Source: Karstenula rhodostoma CBS 690.94
Taxonomy: Eukaryota; Ascomycota; Dothideomycetes; Pleosporales; Didymosphaeriaceae
Reading direction: 5' to 3'
DNA length: 64,000 bases
Assembly: GCA_010093485.1 (NCBI GenBank)
Contig: MU001495.1
Span: 744,001-808,000 of the forward strand
Part shown: positions 45,601-55,605 of the stretch, piece by piece
How the letters are laid out: each line of letters begins with the position of its first letter
Position numbering within the stretch: the stretch's first letter is position 1
The notes under the pieces: model-generated
The model's database searches: none
Seen by the model: the letters and a program-made list of their open reading frames with translations, nothing else
What the model was told of the DNA's origin: nothing
Made by a program: the position numbers and the translations under genes

Positions 45601-46751
45601 TCCAAGTTTGCTGTTTCGATATAGCACAATCCTTCTGGTTCCGAGGATGCGAGCAATACAAGGTCGGCGGGAAAAGGAGTTTCTGACTCTACTCGCACGA
45701 TGTCTCCGACTGCAACCTCGATCCATCGGGCGTCTTGGAACGACGATCCTTTGAGCACCTGCGCCTTTGAGTTATTCAAAGTAGAATCGGATTGTCTTCT
45801 CCTGTAGTCCTCGACATATTCCTTCACTGCGGAGACGAGCAGGACGACCCCGAGGGGCACGATAGTGGTGTATCGTTTCGTGGGAGAGATGCCGGGGATT
45901 TGTTGGAGAATGGCGGTAAACAAGAAGAACAGGTTGGCGTATTTGGAGAATTGCTCGTACAGAAATTTCGGGAGAAAAGTGACGACGTTGTATTTGGTGG
46001 TGGAGACGTGGTTGTCGGCGTACTTGTTGGCGGCGTTTGCAGGCGGGTTGTTTAGATGGATTACTCTGGGGCCGAGTGTCGATGGGTCTGGAGCGCCGCG
46101 TCCAAAGCCGAATTTGAAGACTCCCGAGCTGCGCTTCTTGGGCGCCTGTGCCGCGTCGTCGTAGGCGCTTCTTGACTCTTGCTGGTCCTGTTGCGCCGCA
46201 TGCTCTGTCAGAGGCAGGTCCATCTCCGAGTACTCGGGCTTCTGCCCAAACATGTTCTTGACACGCCCTGTGAGTCCACCACCGAGGCTAAGAATGCTGT
46301 TCCTGTTGCCCTTGCCGGTGTTGGCGCGGCGCACGCCCGCGGCGGGCTCGTAGCCTCCGCCTGCTGCATAGTAGCCCTGCGCGGAGTGGTCGTCGTCGAC
46401 GTGCACGTCTGCATCCGAGTACCGCGCGTAGTTGTTCAGATCCGACGTCTGCGAGTACATGCCGCCGCTGTTGGAGTACGGCGTCGCGCCTGCCGCGGGC
46501 GCACCTGGCGCGCCGGGCAAGCCTGGCGCGGCGGGTCTGCCGCCCAGGAACTCATCGTATGATTCCGAGGGCCGTCCTGGGGTTGCGGCCTGGTCGGTGT
46601 TATATCGGCGCAGGAGCTCCTCGTCGGTATGGGGCGGCGGCGCGCCCGGGTTGTAGTGGTAGGGCTGGTGGTTGTCGTGGTGGTCGTGGTCGTCGAAGTC
46701 GATTAGGTTCTCGCTGTGAGACGACGGTGCACCTGGCGGCCTGCCGGCCAT
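42624..46751 (-). CDS. DRS2: P4-type ATPase phospholipid flippase (Drs2-like)
   Basis: Exons 42865-46751 and 42624-42795 give about 1352 aa. The disordered N-terminus with [19 protein letters not shown] is followed by the P4 signatures: [40 protein letters not shown], the phosphorylation site [17 protein letters not shown] (about residue 610), [12 protein letters not shown] and [23 protein letters not shown], then ten transmembrane segments. The tail [26 protein letters not shown] is typical of Drs2. It moves phosphatidylserine and phosphatidylethanolamine to the cytosolic leaflet in the trans-Golgi (family knowledge). The long frame reads through the last intron (42796-42864, 69 nt) because its length is a multiple of three; the donor GTATGT, the acceptor and the fungal RPR-MEQFQ junction show it is an intron. 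Confidence 0.95.
   Translation of the reverse strand: [1375 protein letters not shown]
42825..42850. repeat. 26-bp G homopolymer inside the last intron of the flippase gene
   Basis: Twenty-six consecutive G on the + strand (poly-C in the transcript), between the donor at 42864 and the branch region of the 69-nt intron. Confidence 0.95.
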
Positions 46752-47942
46752 GGCGGCACAACAAGATCAAGGCGCTTGCTCCACTCGTGAGGGTTGCACT
46801 GTCCGCTGCATCCAGAGTGCATGCAACACAATTCAGTCAATACAGCACACCCGCTCGTCCCGGCTGTCTCGTTGCGCGTTTGGGGGTTCGACGATGGCGG
46901 AGAAAGGCGTAAGACGCTCCCCCGACTCGCAGCACAGCCTTCAAAGCTTGGCCGACGTTTCGAAAAGCGCGGGCGGGCGCGACAGCAATCGCGTGAACGT
47001 AGGACGGGCAGCAACGTGCGGGGGTCCGTTGCAGTGCGCGGTATGTAGCGGTGTCTTCTGTGCAAGGTGGGCCGACGTGGACAAAGTTCAGGCACAGCGA
47101 AAAGGCACCGATGGACAAGTAGACCCTGGGGGCTGTGCGATGCGATGCACGCCTGCGAACCAGCAAACGCGCCGCGTCAGCCCGTCCCTGTCTCTACAAT
47201 TGTCCTGGCCGTCCGAGCACGGCTAGTCCGCACGAGCAATTACGCGTATGTCTTGAGGAGGAAGATGAGGTCGTGGGTGCTGCAGCAACCAAAGCTCGGC
47301 CACGCAGCGCACCGCTCACTCACTGACGCCTGACGCCTGCCAAGACTGCGCAGCTCTAGTACCTTTTGCCAGAACTCAACCTCGCAGCATGCGTTTCAGC
47401 ATCTGCTCGCATTGGTGGCATTGGAATGCTGAGGGATTGTTCCTTGGGGCTGGCACCTTGTACAATTTTCCATTGTAGAGCAGCGGATTGGACCAGACAG
47501 GGCACCTCTCTCCAAGACGGGACCTGCGTCTACGCGGCGTAGTATTGCCATCCAAGGCGCATTTCGCCGCTACTGTCTCTTTCTGCTGGCTGAGCAAGCG
47601 GCGGTGCTTCTTTAAATGGCACGTACATTGATTGATTCAAGGGACAACCTTGCCCAATAATCGAGAATGTCCACTTGTGGCCTGTCTCTAGCTAATCGCT
47701 CCTCAACTATCCACTTCGCGCTGTATGTAGCAAAGGTCGTGAGAGCAGAGCTCTGTTAGATTATGGTTCAAGCTTGTTGTGGCTATTCGACTTGGCAAGT
47801 TGAGCCGCGGTACGCTAGCCGAGCTGACCAGAGCGCCACCGCCCCACACGACTGCGCGCGACACAAAGGACCTGCTAGCCTGCGGTTTTTGTCTGACATA
47901 TATTTGTCAAATATTGGCATTTTTTCATCAAATCACCGACTA
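46752..47942. other. 1.2 kb region upstream of flippase
   Basis: Overlapping ORFs in several frames without domain or signal; judged to be GC-rich chance ORFs. It contains the flippase promoter and the 5' flank of tRNA-Lys. Confidence 0.5.
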
Positions 47943-48048
47943 GCCCGGCTAGCTCAATCGGTAGAGCGTGAGACTCTTAAGTATTCACGATCTAATCACT
48001 CGATTACTCGGCATCTCAAGGTTGTGGGTTCGACCCCCACGTCGGGCT
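47943..48048 (+). tRNA. tRNA-Lys(CTT) with intron
   Basis: The acceptor stem GCCCGGC pairs with GTCGGGC. The D arm is GCTCAATCGGTAGAGC, the anticodon stem is TGAGA/TCTCA, and the loop CTCTTAA gives anticodon CTT. A 33-nt intron sits at the canonical 37/38 position (47980-48012). The T arm GTGGG-TTCGACC-CCCAC is perfect. A TTCTTTTTGCC-like T run just after the gene (48047-48055) fits Pol III termination. Confidence 0.95.
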
Positions 48049-48852
48049 TCTTTTTGCCATTTTCTGACCCTCCATCAAGTGGCGGAGAAAGGACAGTTGA
48101 CCAACAGATAGCTTTCCTCCCTACGATGTAGACTGCACGGGGATTTTTTTTTATAGATTGAACTGTCCCTTTTAAAAAACACACGTGCACCTAATTTAAC
48201 TATAGACCTTTAGCAATGACTAGACAACTTACTTAGTTAAGCAATACTCACCAATAATATAAATCCCAACCTCCCTTTAACCTACCTGCACCATTGTTAC
48301 TAGTCTCTAATCAGATCGCTTGCCTCTCGCTCTCCTTTGGTTACGAGAAGACTACAGCACCTGAGAGCAATATAGCTTCCCATCTACTTAGCTGTGTTAG
48401 ACTGTCAATTACAGTATTAACGCGTAGGTCCCTGGAGCGTTGCAAGTTGTACCTTACAATCGATACGGTAACACGTATGGACGTGATTTAGCGGCCTCAA
48501 TACCGTTATTGTGTGAACAGACATAAATTCTGATACCGCTATTGTGTGAATAGAACTAGAATTTGTGTCAAGGCCATTGCTGGCATCTATAACCTCGACC
48601 TACTGCTATGTGGCCAGTGTCTGATAATGTGTGGGTCACCACACCTGGGCACCGTGTGGTTGGCCAGGTGAAGGAAGGAGCGTTTGCATGTACGGCAGGA
48701 GCAAGAACACGCTAACTGTGTTGGGCAGTCACTCCCACGTTCTGTAACCTCTCACTCTTTCTTTTACTCTTTCTCTTACCCTTTCTCTCACTCTTGCGTC
48801 CTGCTTCCTGCGTTGGAACTTGCACGGATGCTAATTTGAAGCCCAGGTTCAC
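48049..48852. other. AT-rich intergenic region with imperfect repeats
   Basis: No gene. It holds two roughly 33-bp imperfect direct repeats (48500-48565) that differ by C/T transitions, an inverted CACCTGG/CCAGGTG pair near 48640-48670, and a pyrimidine tract (48749-48796) just before the next gene. Confidence 0.55.
48500..48565. repeat. Two imperfect ~33-bp direct repeats
   Basis: Both units read TACCGYTATTGTGTGAAYAGA followed by an AAATTC/GAATTT-like end; the main differences are C/T transitions. Confidence 0.6.
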
Positions 48853-50255
48853 ATGGAGTACTCCCGCTCGCCTTCGCCTTACCGGCATCGACATCGGGGT
48901 CGGAACAGGTCAAGCAGCCCCGCGCGATCACTAACGCCTAGTCGCTACAGATATCGCTCGCCGCATGAGGGTTCAAGACAAGCACGGTCGGTACAGCGCC
49001 AAAATGACTACTCACAGTTTGGTTCAAGGACAAGTGCTTACCGATCGCGTGCGCGCTCGCCGTATCAAGACTATGCTCGATATCGCTCGTACTCGATCGG
49101 CCGATATACACGCGAACAGCGGCGCAATGAACGCGAACAGTCTCCGGATATCTATCACGTGCAGTTCGAAGACGGCATTACCAGAGTTTTCAGGGAAGTC
49201 GCTAGGTATCCTGGCCCACCTGTAGACCCTGGAACAACCTACCGTTACAGACGAGCTTCGCCGTGTTACGAACCGGTCACAGAGAGCAGATCAGTTCCCA
49301 TCAAGCAAGAGAGAATGTCGAGCGATCACTTCGGAGACCAGGTAGCTTCACCGCGTGGCGAACCGGTCACAGCGAGCAGACCAGTTCCTATCACGCAAGA
49401 GAGCAGCAACCGCTTCGGAGACCAGGTAGCTTCGTATCGTAGGCCGAACCTTCGAGAATCACGCTACGTTGTACCACGTGTGAACCGAAACAAAGGGAAG
49501 AAGTCCAAGGTGCCCAGCCAAAAACAAATTGACGCACTCCTCAGAGGCCGAGCACCACGAAGTGTCAAGCAAGAGAATTGGCTTAGAGAATATCGCCGCA
49601 GAAACTTCGGCAACAACGTGAGGCCCACGGCAGATACTATGGAAGCTGAAACGACCCGCAATGACCAAGGGAACACTGCCTTTGTTAACGGTTTCCTGCC
49701 CATTCCTACGCATCCACGACTTAATGCGTATGGCCACCCCTGGACAAATCAGGATACCTATCAGCAGCAGCACAAGATCTTCCTCGAGCAAGAGCGCTTG
49801 CAGACGACTAGACGCGAAGCCGTGGAGAATGAAGCTCTGCAGCAGCGGTATCCTCTCATCAAACGTGAGCCGACGGTAAGAGGGGTCAATACGTTACATG
49901 TAAGATTGTAGCTCACAAAATCGCAGGCGGATGACTATCTACCTCACAACGGTCGTGTGCAGCCGCTCAGGTCTGAATTGGGAAGCAGTTCCCCACACCC
50001 TCTGATCAAACAGGAGTTCGTGGAACCGGTTCCCAATTCTCCACTCCCTTGGATAAAGCAGGAATCAGTGGAGCCATGCACAAACGGACTTGATCAGTCG
50101 GATAGAGCGTCGTCCAAGTCGAGCGAGGATCATACTGTAAGTATTCTTGTTAACACTCGTACATCCCAGTTGTTTGATTTCTAACAACGGTTCAGACATC
50201 ACAGTCAAATGGTAGGGGATTCTGGGGTCGCATGATCCGGTGGGCGGGACTCTAG
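48853..50255 (+). CDS. Arg/Ser-rich protein with multiple sumoylation-type motifs
   Basis: Exons 48853-49875, 49927-50136 and 50196-50255 (introns 51 and 59 nt) give 430 aa. No known domain was recognised. The N-terminal third is RS-rich (SPSPYRHRHRGRNRSSSPAR), like splicing-factor tails. It contains a two-copy repeat (EPVTxSRxVPI ... FGDQVAS, roughly residues 138-195). Five psi-K-x-E motifs are visible: IKQE (twice LIKQE/WIKQE, once PIKQE), VKQE and IKRE. A basic region (NRNKGKKSKVPSQKQID) could be a nuclear signal. The last exon encodes GRGFWGRMIRWAGL, a possible short amphipathic helix. A nuclear, SUMO-modified RNA-associated protein is an inference; the family is probably lineage-specific. 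Confidence 0.7.
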
Positions 50256-50769
50256 AGAACCAAGCGATCGAGCCTGGCACAAATTTTCTTTTTTCTTTGA
50301 CGACTGTTACGAGTGCATGGTGGTTTTTCCTGTCAAGGAAGCCCTCCCAATTTAGCCAGGCTGCAACGATGCCGGTGCTTCGGAGAGGACCACCATGAGC
50401 TGTATGATCCGAAACAGAATTCAACATTGGTCTGGGCGTTCACGGCGACGCCATGTCGCATGACGGATGGAAGCAGCTATGGAGATACAGCCGGATGGAG
50501 TGAACCGAGACTTCTGGAAGAGCTTCTTAAACCGGGACACAATGAGAAGAAACGGTCGTGTAACGGCGTTTTGAGGGGTTCTTTCTCTGGTTATGAATCG
50601 GCATTGCATCAAAAGAAGGTTGTAGTGGTAGCGGGACATCGCGACCGCAGATATCACGCTGTTCCCAAAAATAAAAGTTCGTGCTTGTAAGATGGTGCGT
50701 TTTCTCATATAAGCTCTGCATCAAGTGAATTAATATTGTCGCGCTATATGCTCTACTCAAGCGAGGGCT
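50256..50769. other. Intergenic region
   Basis: No supported gene; ORFs on both strands lack any signal. Confidence 0.45.
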
Positions 50770-51016
50770 TGTTTTGTCCAGCTTCGGATGCTTGATCGGA
50801 GGGCCTGGTGGAGGAGCTTTGGTGGAAGCAGGTAGCGGAACGTACCTGTATGGGCAAGTGCTTGCCGGCTTCTGTGGCATTCTAGGACTTCTCTGCTTCG
50901 GGGGTGATGCGATTATGCACAAGAGGAAAGCGAAGCAGATGGAAGTGGCTTGGGTAGAAAAAGGTCGTATCAATGAAAACTTGGTAAGTGTATCCAAACG
51001 CACAGGTCAATACTGA
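50770..51016 (+). pseudogene. Orphan C-terminal fragment of an MFS transporter
   Basis: An open stretch without ATG reads CLIGGPGGGALVEAGSGTYL, then YGQVLAGFCGILGLLCFGGDA, then a basic tail (MHKRKAKQMEVAWVEKGRI). It matches the end of monocarboxylate-type MFS carriers: the last loop with the GP-G-GAL motif, the last transmembrane helix, and a charged cytosolic tail. No upstream helices occur in any frame of the preceding 500 bp. A GTAAGT donor-like site follows. It appears to be a decayed remnant, unrelated in frame and strand to the sugar transporter next door. Confidence 0.55.
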
Positions 51017-51285
51017 AGGTTAGTGTCGATCTCATCACCGAGTCCCCTTACTGTGTTTTGCCGTGGCTTGCAAAAGCGCGCCAAGAGTGAACAATCGAGT
51101 GTCGATCTCGTATAGTACGCCGAGTGCACGATTCCCTTGCACGCATTGTCAGGGCTCGGTGTTCGACGTATGCATTGATACAAGAAGCAAGCGAACCGAG
51201 TTGTGGTCAAATTTTAGTGACTTGGATGAAACACAGAACTCTAGCTAGATTATCAACGTGGTTTCTGAACAGATTGCCACCCTCC

Positions 51286-53002
51286 CTATACAACCTCTTT
51301 CCGATCCACACCATCCTTCTCACCGTCTTTTTCGTTGAATCCGTCACTGTCTGTACGCATGGCCCCGGTTTTACTGATGTTTTGAGCTCGAGCCTCAAGT
51401 GCGTGCTCTTGCACCTTGGCTGTCCTCCAAGCCGGGATTTTGCTGTCGAAAATAGCATCAATCTCTTCAAGTGTCTTCATTGCCGTTTCGGGATATGTGA
51501 AGAAGATTTGGATCGTCATCACTGTACAGAAAACACCGAAGATGATGTAGCTGTAATACGAATTAGCTTTTGTCACCGCGAATTGGAAATGCCAATGACT
51601 TACGTCATCCATGTGATGTTTTTGAATGATGCTGGCAGAAAGTAGGCCAGGGCGAAATTGAATATCCAGTTCGTCGCAGCGCTTAGACCAACACCCTTGG
51701 CACGGTACTTTAGCGGAAATACTTCGCTGCAGTAGATCCAGCCGGTAGGCGCCCACGTCAGCCCGTATATGCCCGTGAAGATGTATGAGAGTGCGATGAC
51801 TGCCTTTCCGGGAGTACCAGTGATCTCGAGCTTGAGGTTCTCGTTGCCGAAGACATTGTCGACCGGTTTACCGTAAGTTGCCATGATTGCAGCAGTGGCA
51901 TAGTGCAAGCACATGCAGATAAGCGCACCTCCAATGAGAAGCTGTCGGCGGCCTATGCGGTCGATGAAGGGAAGCACTAGACCAGTAGTCACCAAGAAGA
52001 TGACATACTGAATGGCAGACGAGTAGAGGTTCGTGTTGCCAGAGAGACCAGCCATCTGGAAGATGTAGACCACATAGTACATGGCAACATTCCCTCCAAG
52101 TAATTGTCTAGGACGAGTGAGCAGGATTCAGAGAAGCGGGGTCAGGTACGAAGTATCTATGTCTAAGACTTAGCGACTTCGTACCGGGGTATCACGTACT
52201 GCCACATTTGAACGCTTGTGCCAGCCAAGGTACGTGGCCAGATCCCTGGACCGAACAGATCGAAGAAGCCAACGTTCTTGGATTCGGCTGCTATGCGCTG
52301 CGCCTCGCGCACTTCCTCGTACTCGGCAAGCACGATAGGGTCGTTTCTGTCGCCGTTTCCGTGTAGCTCAGCCAGAATTTGGAGAACTTCCTCCCATCGC
52401 TCACGACCGGCTAACCATCGGGGTGACTCTGGGAATAGGAAGAGGGCGAAGAAGAGGATGATGGCTGGAATAGCCTGAACACCCCATGAGATGCGGAAAG
52501 CTGCCGGTCCGGATACCCCCTGAATGCATCCATAACAGATCAGGTACATGATCAGGATACCCCATTCGATCGACCATTGTTGGATCCCGACGATTCTTCC
52601 TCTGATATTGCTGGGAGCTAGCTCTGCGAGATATACGCAAACCTGACTGGAGCAGATGCCAATGGCAAAACCGTTGATCATCCGGCCGACGATCAATTGG
52701 GCAACGTTCTGTGCGGAACACACGACTGCGCAGCCAACGACAAAGATTGCGCACGCCACCTGCAAAGCTAGCTTTCGACCGAGCTTGTCGGCGAGAAAAC
52801 CTGCTGCAATGGCGCCGATGAATGAGCCACCGCTCATAGAGGCTGTGATGCCGCCCTGGACGTTCGAATTGGGGTGGTTGAAGTATGTGAGATACTGCTC
52901 CGTATCGAGCCAGGCTGACATGCTGGACACATCGAACCCGAATAAGGCGCCCCCGATGGTGCCGAAGGCAGCCAGCACGTAGATGTTGCTGAAACGATAC
53001 AT
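51286..53002 (-). CDS. MFS sugar transporter
   Basis: Exons 52200-53002, 51604-52107 and 51286-51550 (introns 92 and 53 nt) give 523 aa. Twelve transmembrane helices are expected. Sugar-porter signatures are GGALFGFDVSSMSAWL in helix 1, ADKLGRKLAL (loop 2-3), RMINGFAIGICSSQVCVYLAELAPSNIRGR, PESPRWLAGRERWEE, QLLGGNVAMYYVVYIFQMAG (helix 7), DRIGRRQLL and YPETAMKTLEEID near the end. It sits in the plasma membrane and probably takes up hexoses or related sugars by proton symport; the exact sugar is unknown. Two splices restore MWQQLLGG and TWMTYIIFG. A longer frame upstream of 53002 reads through leader sequence and is not used. Confidence 0.95.
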
Positions 53003-53175
53003 ACTGGCGAGGGTATCAAAACCAGAGAGAACAAGTCGTCGGAAAGGAAAAGATGTCCCTAAGCAATGGACTCCTCGTGCTGATTTATAGTAGACACCAA
53101 CGCTACCGATCTCCACTCCAAACCAAGTTGACGTGACGTCTCACATCCGGTCACATCCATTGCAGGGCCATTGCA

Positions 53176-53279
53176 GCGTTGTGCGGCTCAAGCACGATCA
53201 TACGGTTCCATACCGACAGTGGCTAGCAGCTGCGTTATGCGGCTCAAGCACGTTCATACGGTCCCACATCGATAGTGCC
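53176..53279. repeat. Imperfect direct repeat pair (~47 bp)
   Basis: Each unit contains TGCGGCTCAAGCACG and TCATACGGT; they differ mainly by transitions. They lie upstream of the sugar transporter (minus strand), so they could be promoter elements. Confidence 0.7.
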
Positions 53280-53935
53280 TTTCTGAAAGCGATTCGACAG
53301 AGAGCGAAAGGTTTCACGCCGTTGATGCCTAAAACGATATCGCTCCATCAGTGCGAATGTAACAAGAGCGTGATTTAGTAAGGTCGATTGGATGGAAAAT
53401 TCAAGTTCCGGGGAGTGGGGAGTGGGTCATGGAGGTGGGTCCGTGTGTCGTGGAGGTGGGTCGTAAGTCGTGGTGGGTCGTGGAGGTGAGTCGTGGGGGT
53501 GAAGCCGGGGAGAAACCGAGGTTGGAATGCGGGATGACGCTGCCAAGACCGAGACAGATCACAAGAACACTTAGTGACGTAGTCGTTGTCCGCTTAGATC
53601 AGCAACATTAGATATGCCCTGGGCGCAGTATAAGTATGCTCTGTCAACATCCGTATGGTGGTCTCAAGCATAGTATTTTCGAGTAGAAGTGATAGATCAC
53701 TGGATGGAGGTAGTGGATGACATATACCTGGTAGAAGCCTCGCAATCTCCTTGTTGTGAAGTTTACAACCAGAACTGGATGCACTTGCATGAACCATCAG
53801 TACGTTCGGTACTCGAGACACGATAAACTACGATACTGGGCTTGATACCATAAAGAATCACTTTTAGGCGGAGGTGTTTGGAGCGGGGCAGGGCAACTCC
53901 TACGGCGTGGCGCAGCACATGTGCAACCGTGCTTT

Positions 53936-53942
53936 TATAAAA
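53936..53942 (+). promoter_or_regulatory. TATA box of F-box gene
   Basis: TATAAAA, 66 nt before the ATG at 54002. Confidence 0.5.
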
Positions 53943-54001
53943 CATCCTCTCTAAACACCCGATTCTCTGCCATCTTTGCGTCCAGGACAGATTTATACAG
54001 T

Positions 54002-55237
54002 ATGAAACGTTTAAAGAGCCGATTGGACAGGATCAAGAAATCAGCGCAAGCGTGGTGCAACTTCGAGGCGCTTGAGTCTTTGGTCGAGAACGTGAACTGC
54101 TACCAGCTTGTCAATCTACCCACCGAGCTCCTCCAGCAAATCTTCAAATACGTCACCTTATCCGACACTTCCAGCGTAATTTCGATCATGATACTGCGTG
54201 CGACATGCCAGCGCTTTCGCTGTTTCTTCGACGACCCTCTAGCGACCATTGACCCAGCTGCGAAATCTGCGATGCTGCAGCGATACTCTTATTTCATGCG
54301 ATCGAAACATCTGAATAAATTGATCCGTTCCGAAACTAGGGACTGCCTTGTGTGCATCGCTTGCATGCGTCTACTTCCAGCGAAGCTTTTCTTCTCAACG
54401 GCAGTTTACGTTCCGTCCCACAAACGGCTTTGCAAGGGTCACGAAGGGGAGCTCAATCTCTTTGGGCCCAGACATGAACATCGGACATGGGAAGAGCTCC
54501 ATATTGCAGGACTGCAATTCTGGCATCCTGTGCCAGACTATTGGCGCCCAAGCGTATCACCTGTGGACCGCCATTGTGGTATCGGCCGCTACGGTTCACT
54601 GCGAGGAGATGGGAGATTTGAGCTTGGTCCAACAGAAAAGGCCCAGAAAGGTGTCTTTTTGGGACCTAGAAGCGCGCACGATCATTATTACGGGTCTATT
54701 GAAGACAAACGATTGGCCATTGAAGCAGCGGACTATCTTTTACGTCGGGAGTGGGTTCTCCAGCCGTGCGAAGCACCTCACATGGGCGGCAAAACAGTAT
54801 CTACCGTATGTGGCACAGTGGACTCTGTTCTTTCGCGCGTCGCGTACCAAAACCGGCTCGGATACACCAACCTTTGCCCTCACATGGATGGCAGAACTGT
54901 GGATTCGGAACGCAGAGTGCGCAAACTGCTTCAATCGAAGACGTACGAATGTCCAATGCAATCGTGTAAGACGTGGCTGTGGATCGAGCAACAGAAATTG
55001 AAACCATGTAGTGAATGGCAAGAGAACGAGTCCGCAAAATCCCATGGAGACAAGGTCAATGGAACATCTTACACAGAGGAGGCCAAAGGATGGCTAGTAC
55101 TGGTCGTTGTCAGGAACGTAGGATCGATGAATAATCCAACCGACCCAAAATGGATCGCGCAGCTGGGTGCTCCCCGATGGACTGGCACAAGGAACTACTG
55201 CCCACCTCTATGGCTTACATCCGGAGTTTTACCGTAG
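54002..55237 (+). CDS. F-box protein, lineage-specific
   Basis: A single exon encodes 411 aa. VNLPTELLQQIFKYVTLSD at about 35-55 is an F-box core, and ILRATCQRFRCFFDDPL completes it; Skp1 binding in an SCF complex is the family role. Downstream, DCLVCIACMRLLPAKLFF resembles the Cys motif found after the F-box in many Dothideomycete and Eurotiomycete F-box proteins, with CLVC..C and a later KRLCKGH possibly binding zinc. A second Cys group (YECPMQSCKTWLWIE) lies near the C-terminus. The frame upstream of 54002 has no ATG. The substrate is unknown. Confidence 0.75.
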   Translation: MKRLKSRLDRIKKSAQAWCNFEALESLVENVNCYQLVNLPTELLQQIFKYVTLSDTSSVISIMILRATCQRFRCFFDDPLATIDPAAKSAMLQRYSYFMRSKHLNKLIRSETRDCLVCIACMRLLPAKLFFSTAVYVPSHKRLCKGHEGELNLFGPRHEHRTWEELHIAGLQFWHPVPDYWRPSVSPVDRHCGIGRYGSLRGDGRFELGPTEKAQKGVFLGPRSAHDHYYGSIEDKRLAIEAADYLLRREWVLQPCEAPHMGGKTVSTVCGTVDSVLSRVAYQNRLGYTNLCPHMDGRTVDSERRVRKLLQSKTYECPMQSCKTWLWIEQQKLKPCSEWQENESAKSHGDKVNGTSYTEEAKGWLVLVVVRNVGSMNNPTDPKWIAQLGAPRWTGTRNYCPPLWLTSGVLP

Positions 55238-55605
55238 CGAGCGGTCGTTGAGGGATTCAGTGGTCACAGAAAGACTTTTACTTGTTGTGAACATTCGGCC
55301 TCTAGTCGTGTCCAAATGTTCTCTCTACGACGGCGCTTACTGGACCAATGGCAATTCGAGACTCTGAGCAACCATTCCTTTAAAAGTTTGTCCGGACCCG
55401 CTACTCGCGCGAGTGCAAACCAGAGAAATAGCGTCTGACGACCCCACCTATGCAATGTTTGCCAGCGATTGCGGCGCAGCCATCCCTACGGATCTTGGAC
55501 TTTGACTTCGCTCATCACCCCCCAAAGTCGTCCGACCTTGTACCAGTTTCGCCTTAAGAGTGTCTCCCTAGTTGCCGCCATATCCAGCAGTATACTGCAT
55601 AATTG
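55238..55605. other. Short intergenic region
   Basis: 368 bp with no recognised feature. Confidence 0.5.

Larger units (their letters stand above)
53003..54001. other. 1 kb intergenic region with direct and GT-rich repeats
   Basis: It contains a 47-48-bp imperfect direct repeat (53176-53222 and 53232-53279), a low-complexity GTGG/GTCG tract (53410-53503), and a TATA box for the following F-box gene. Confidence 0.6.
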
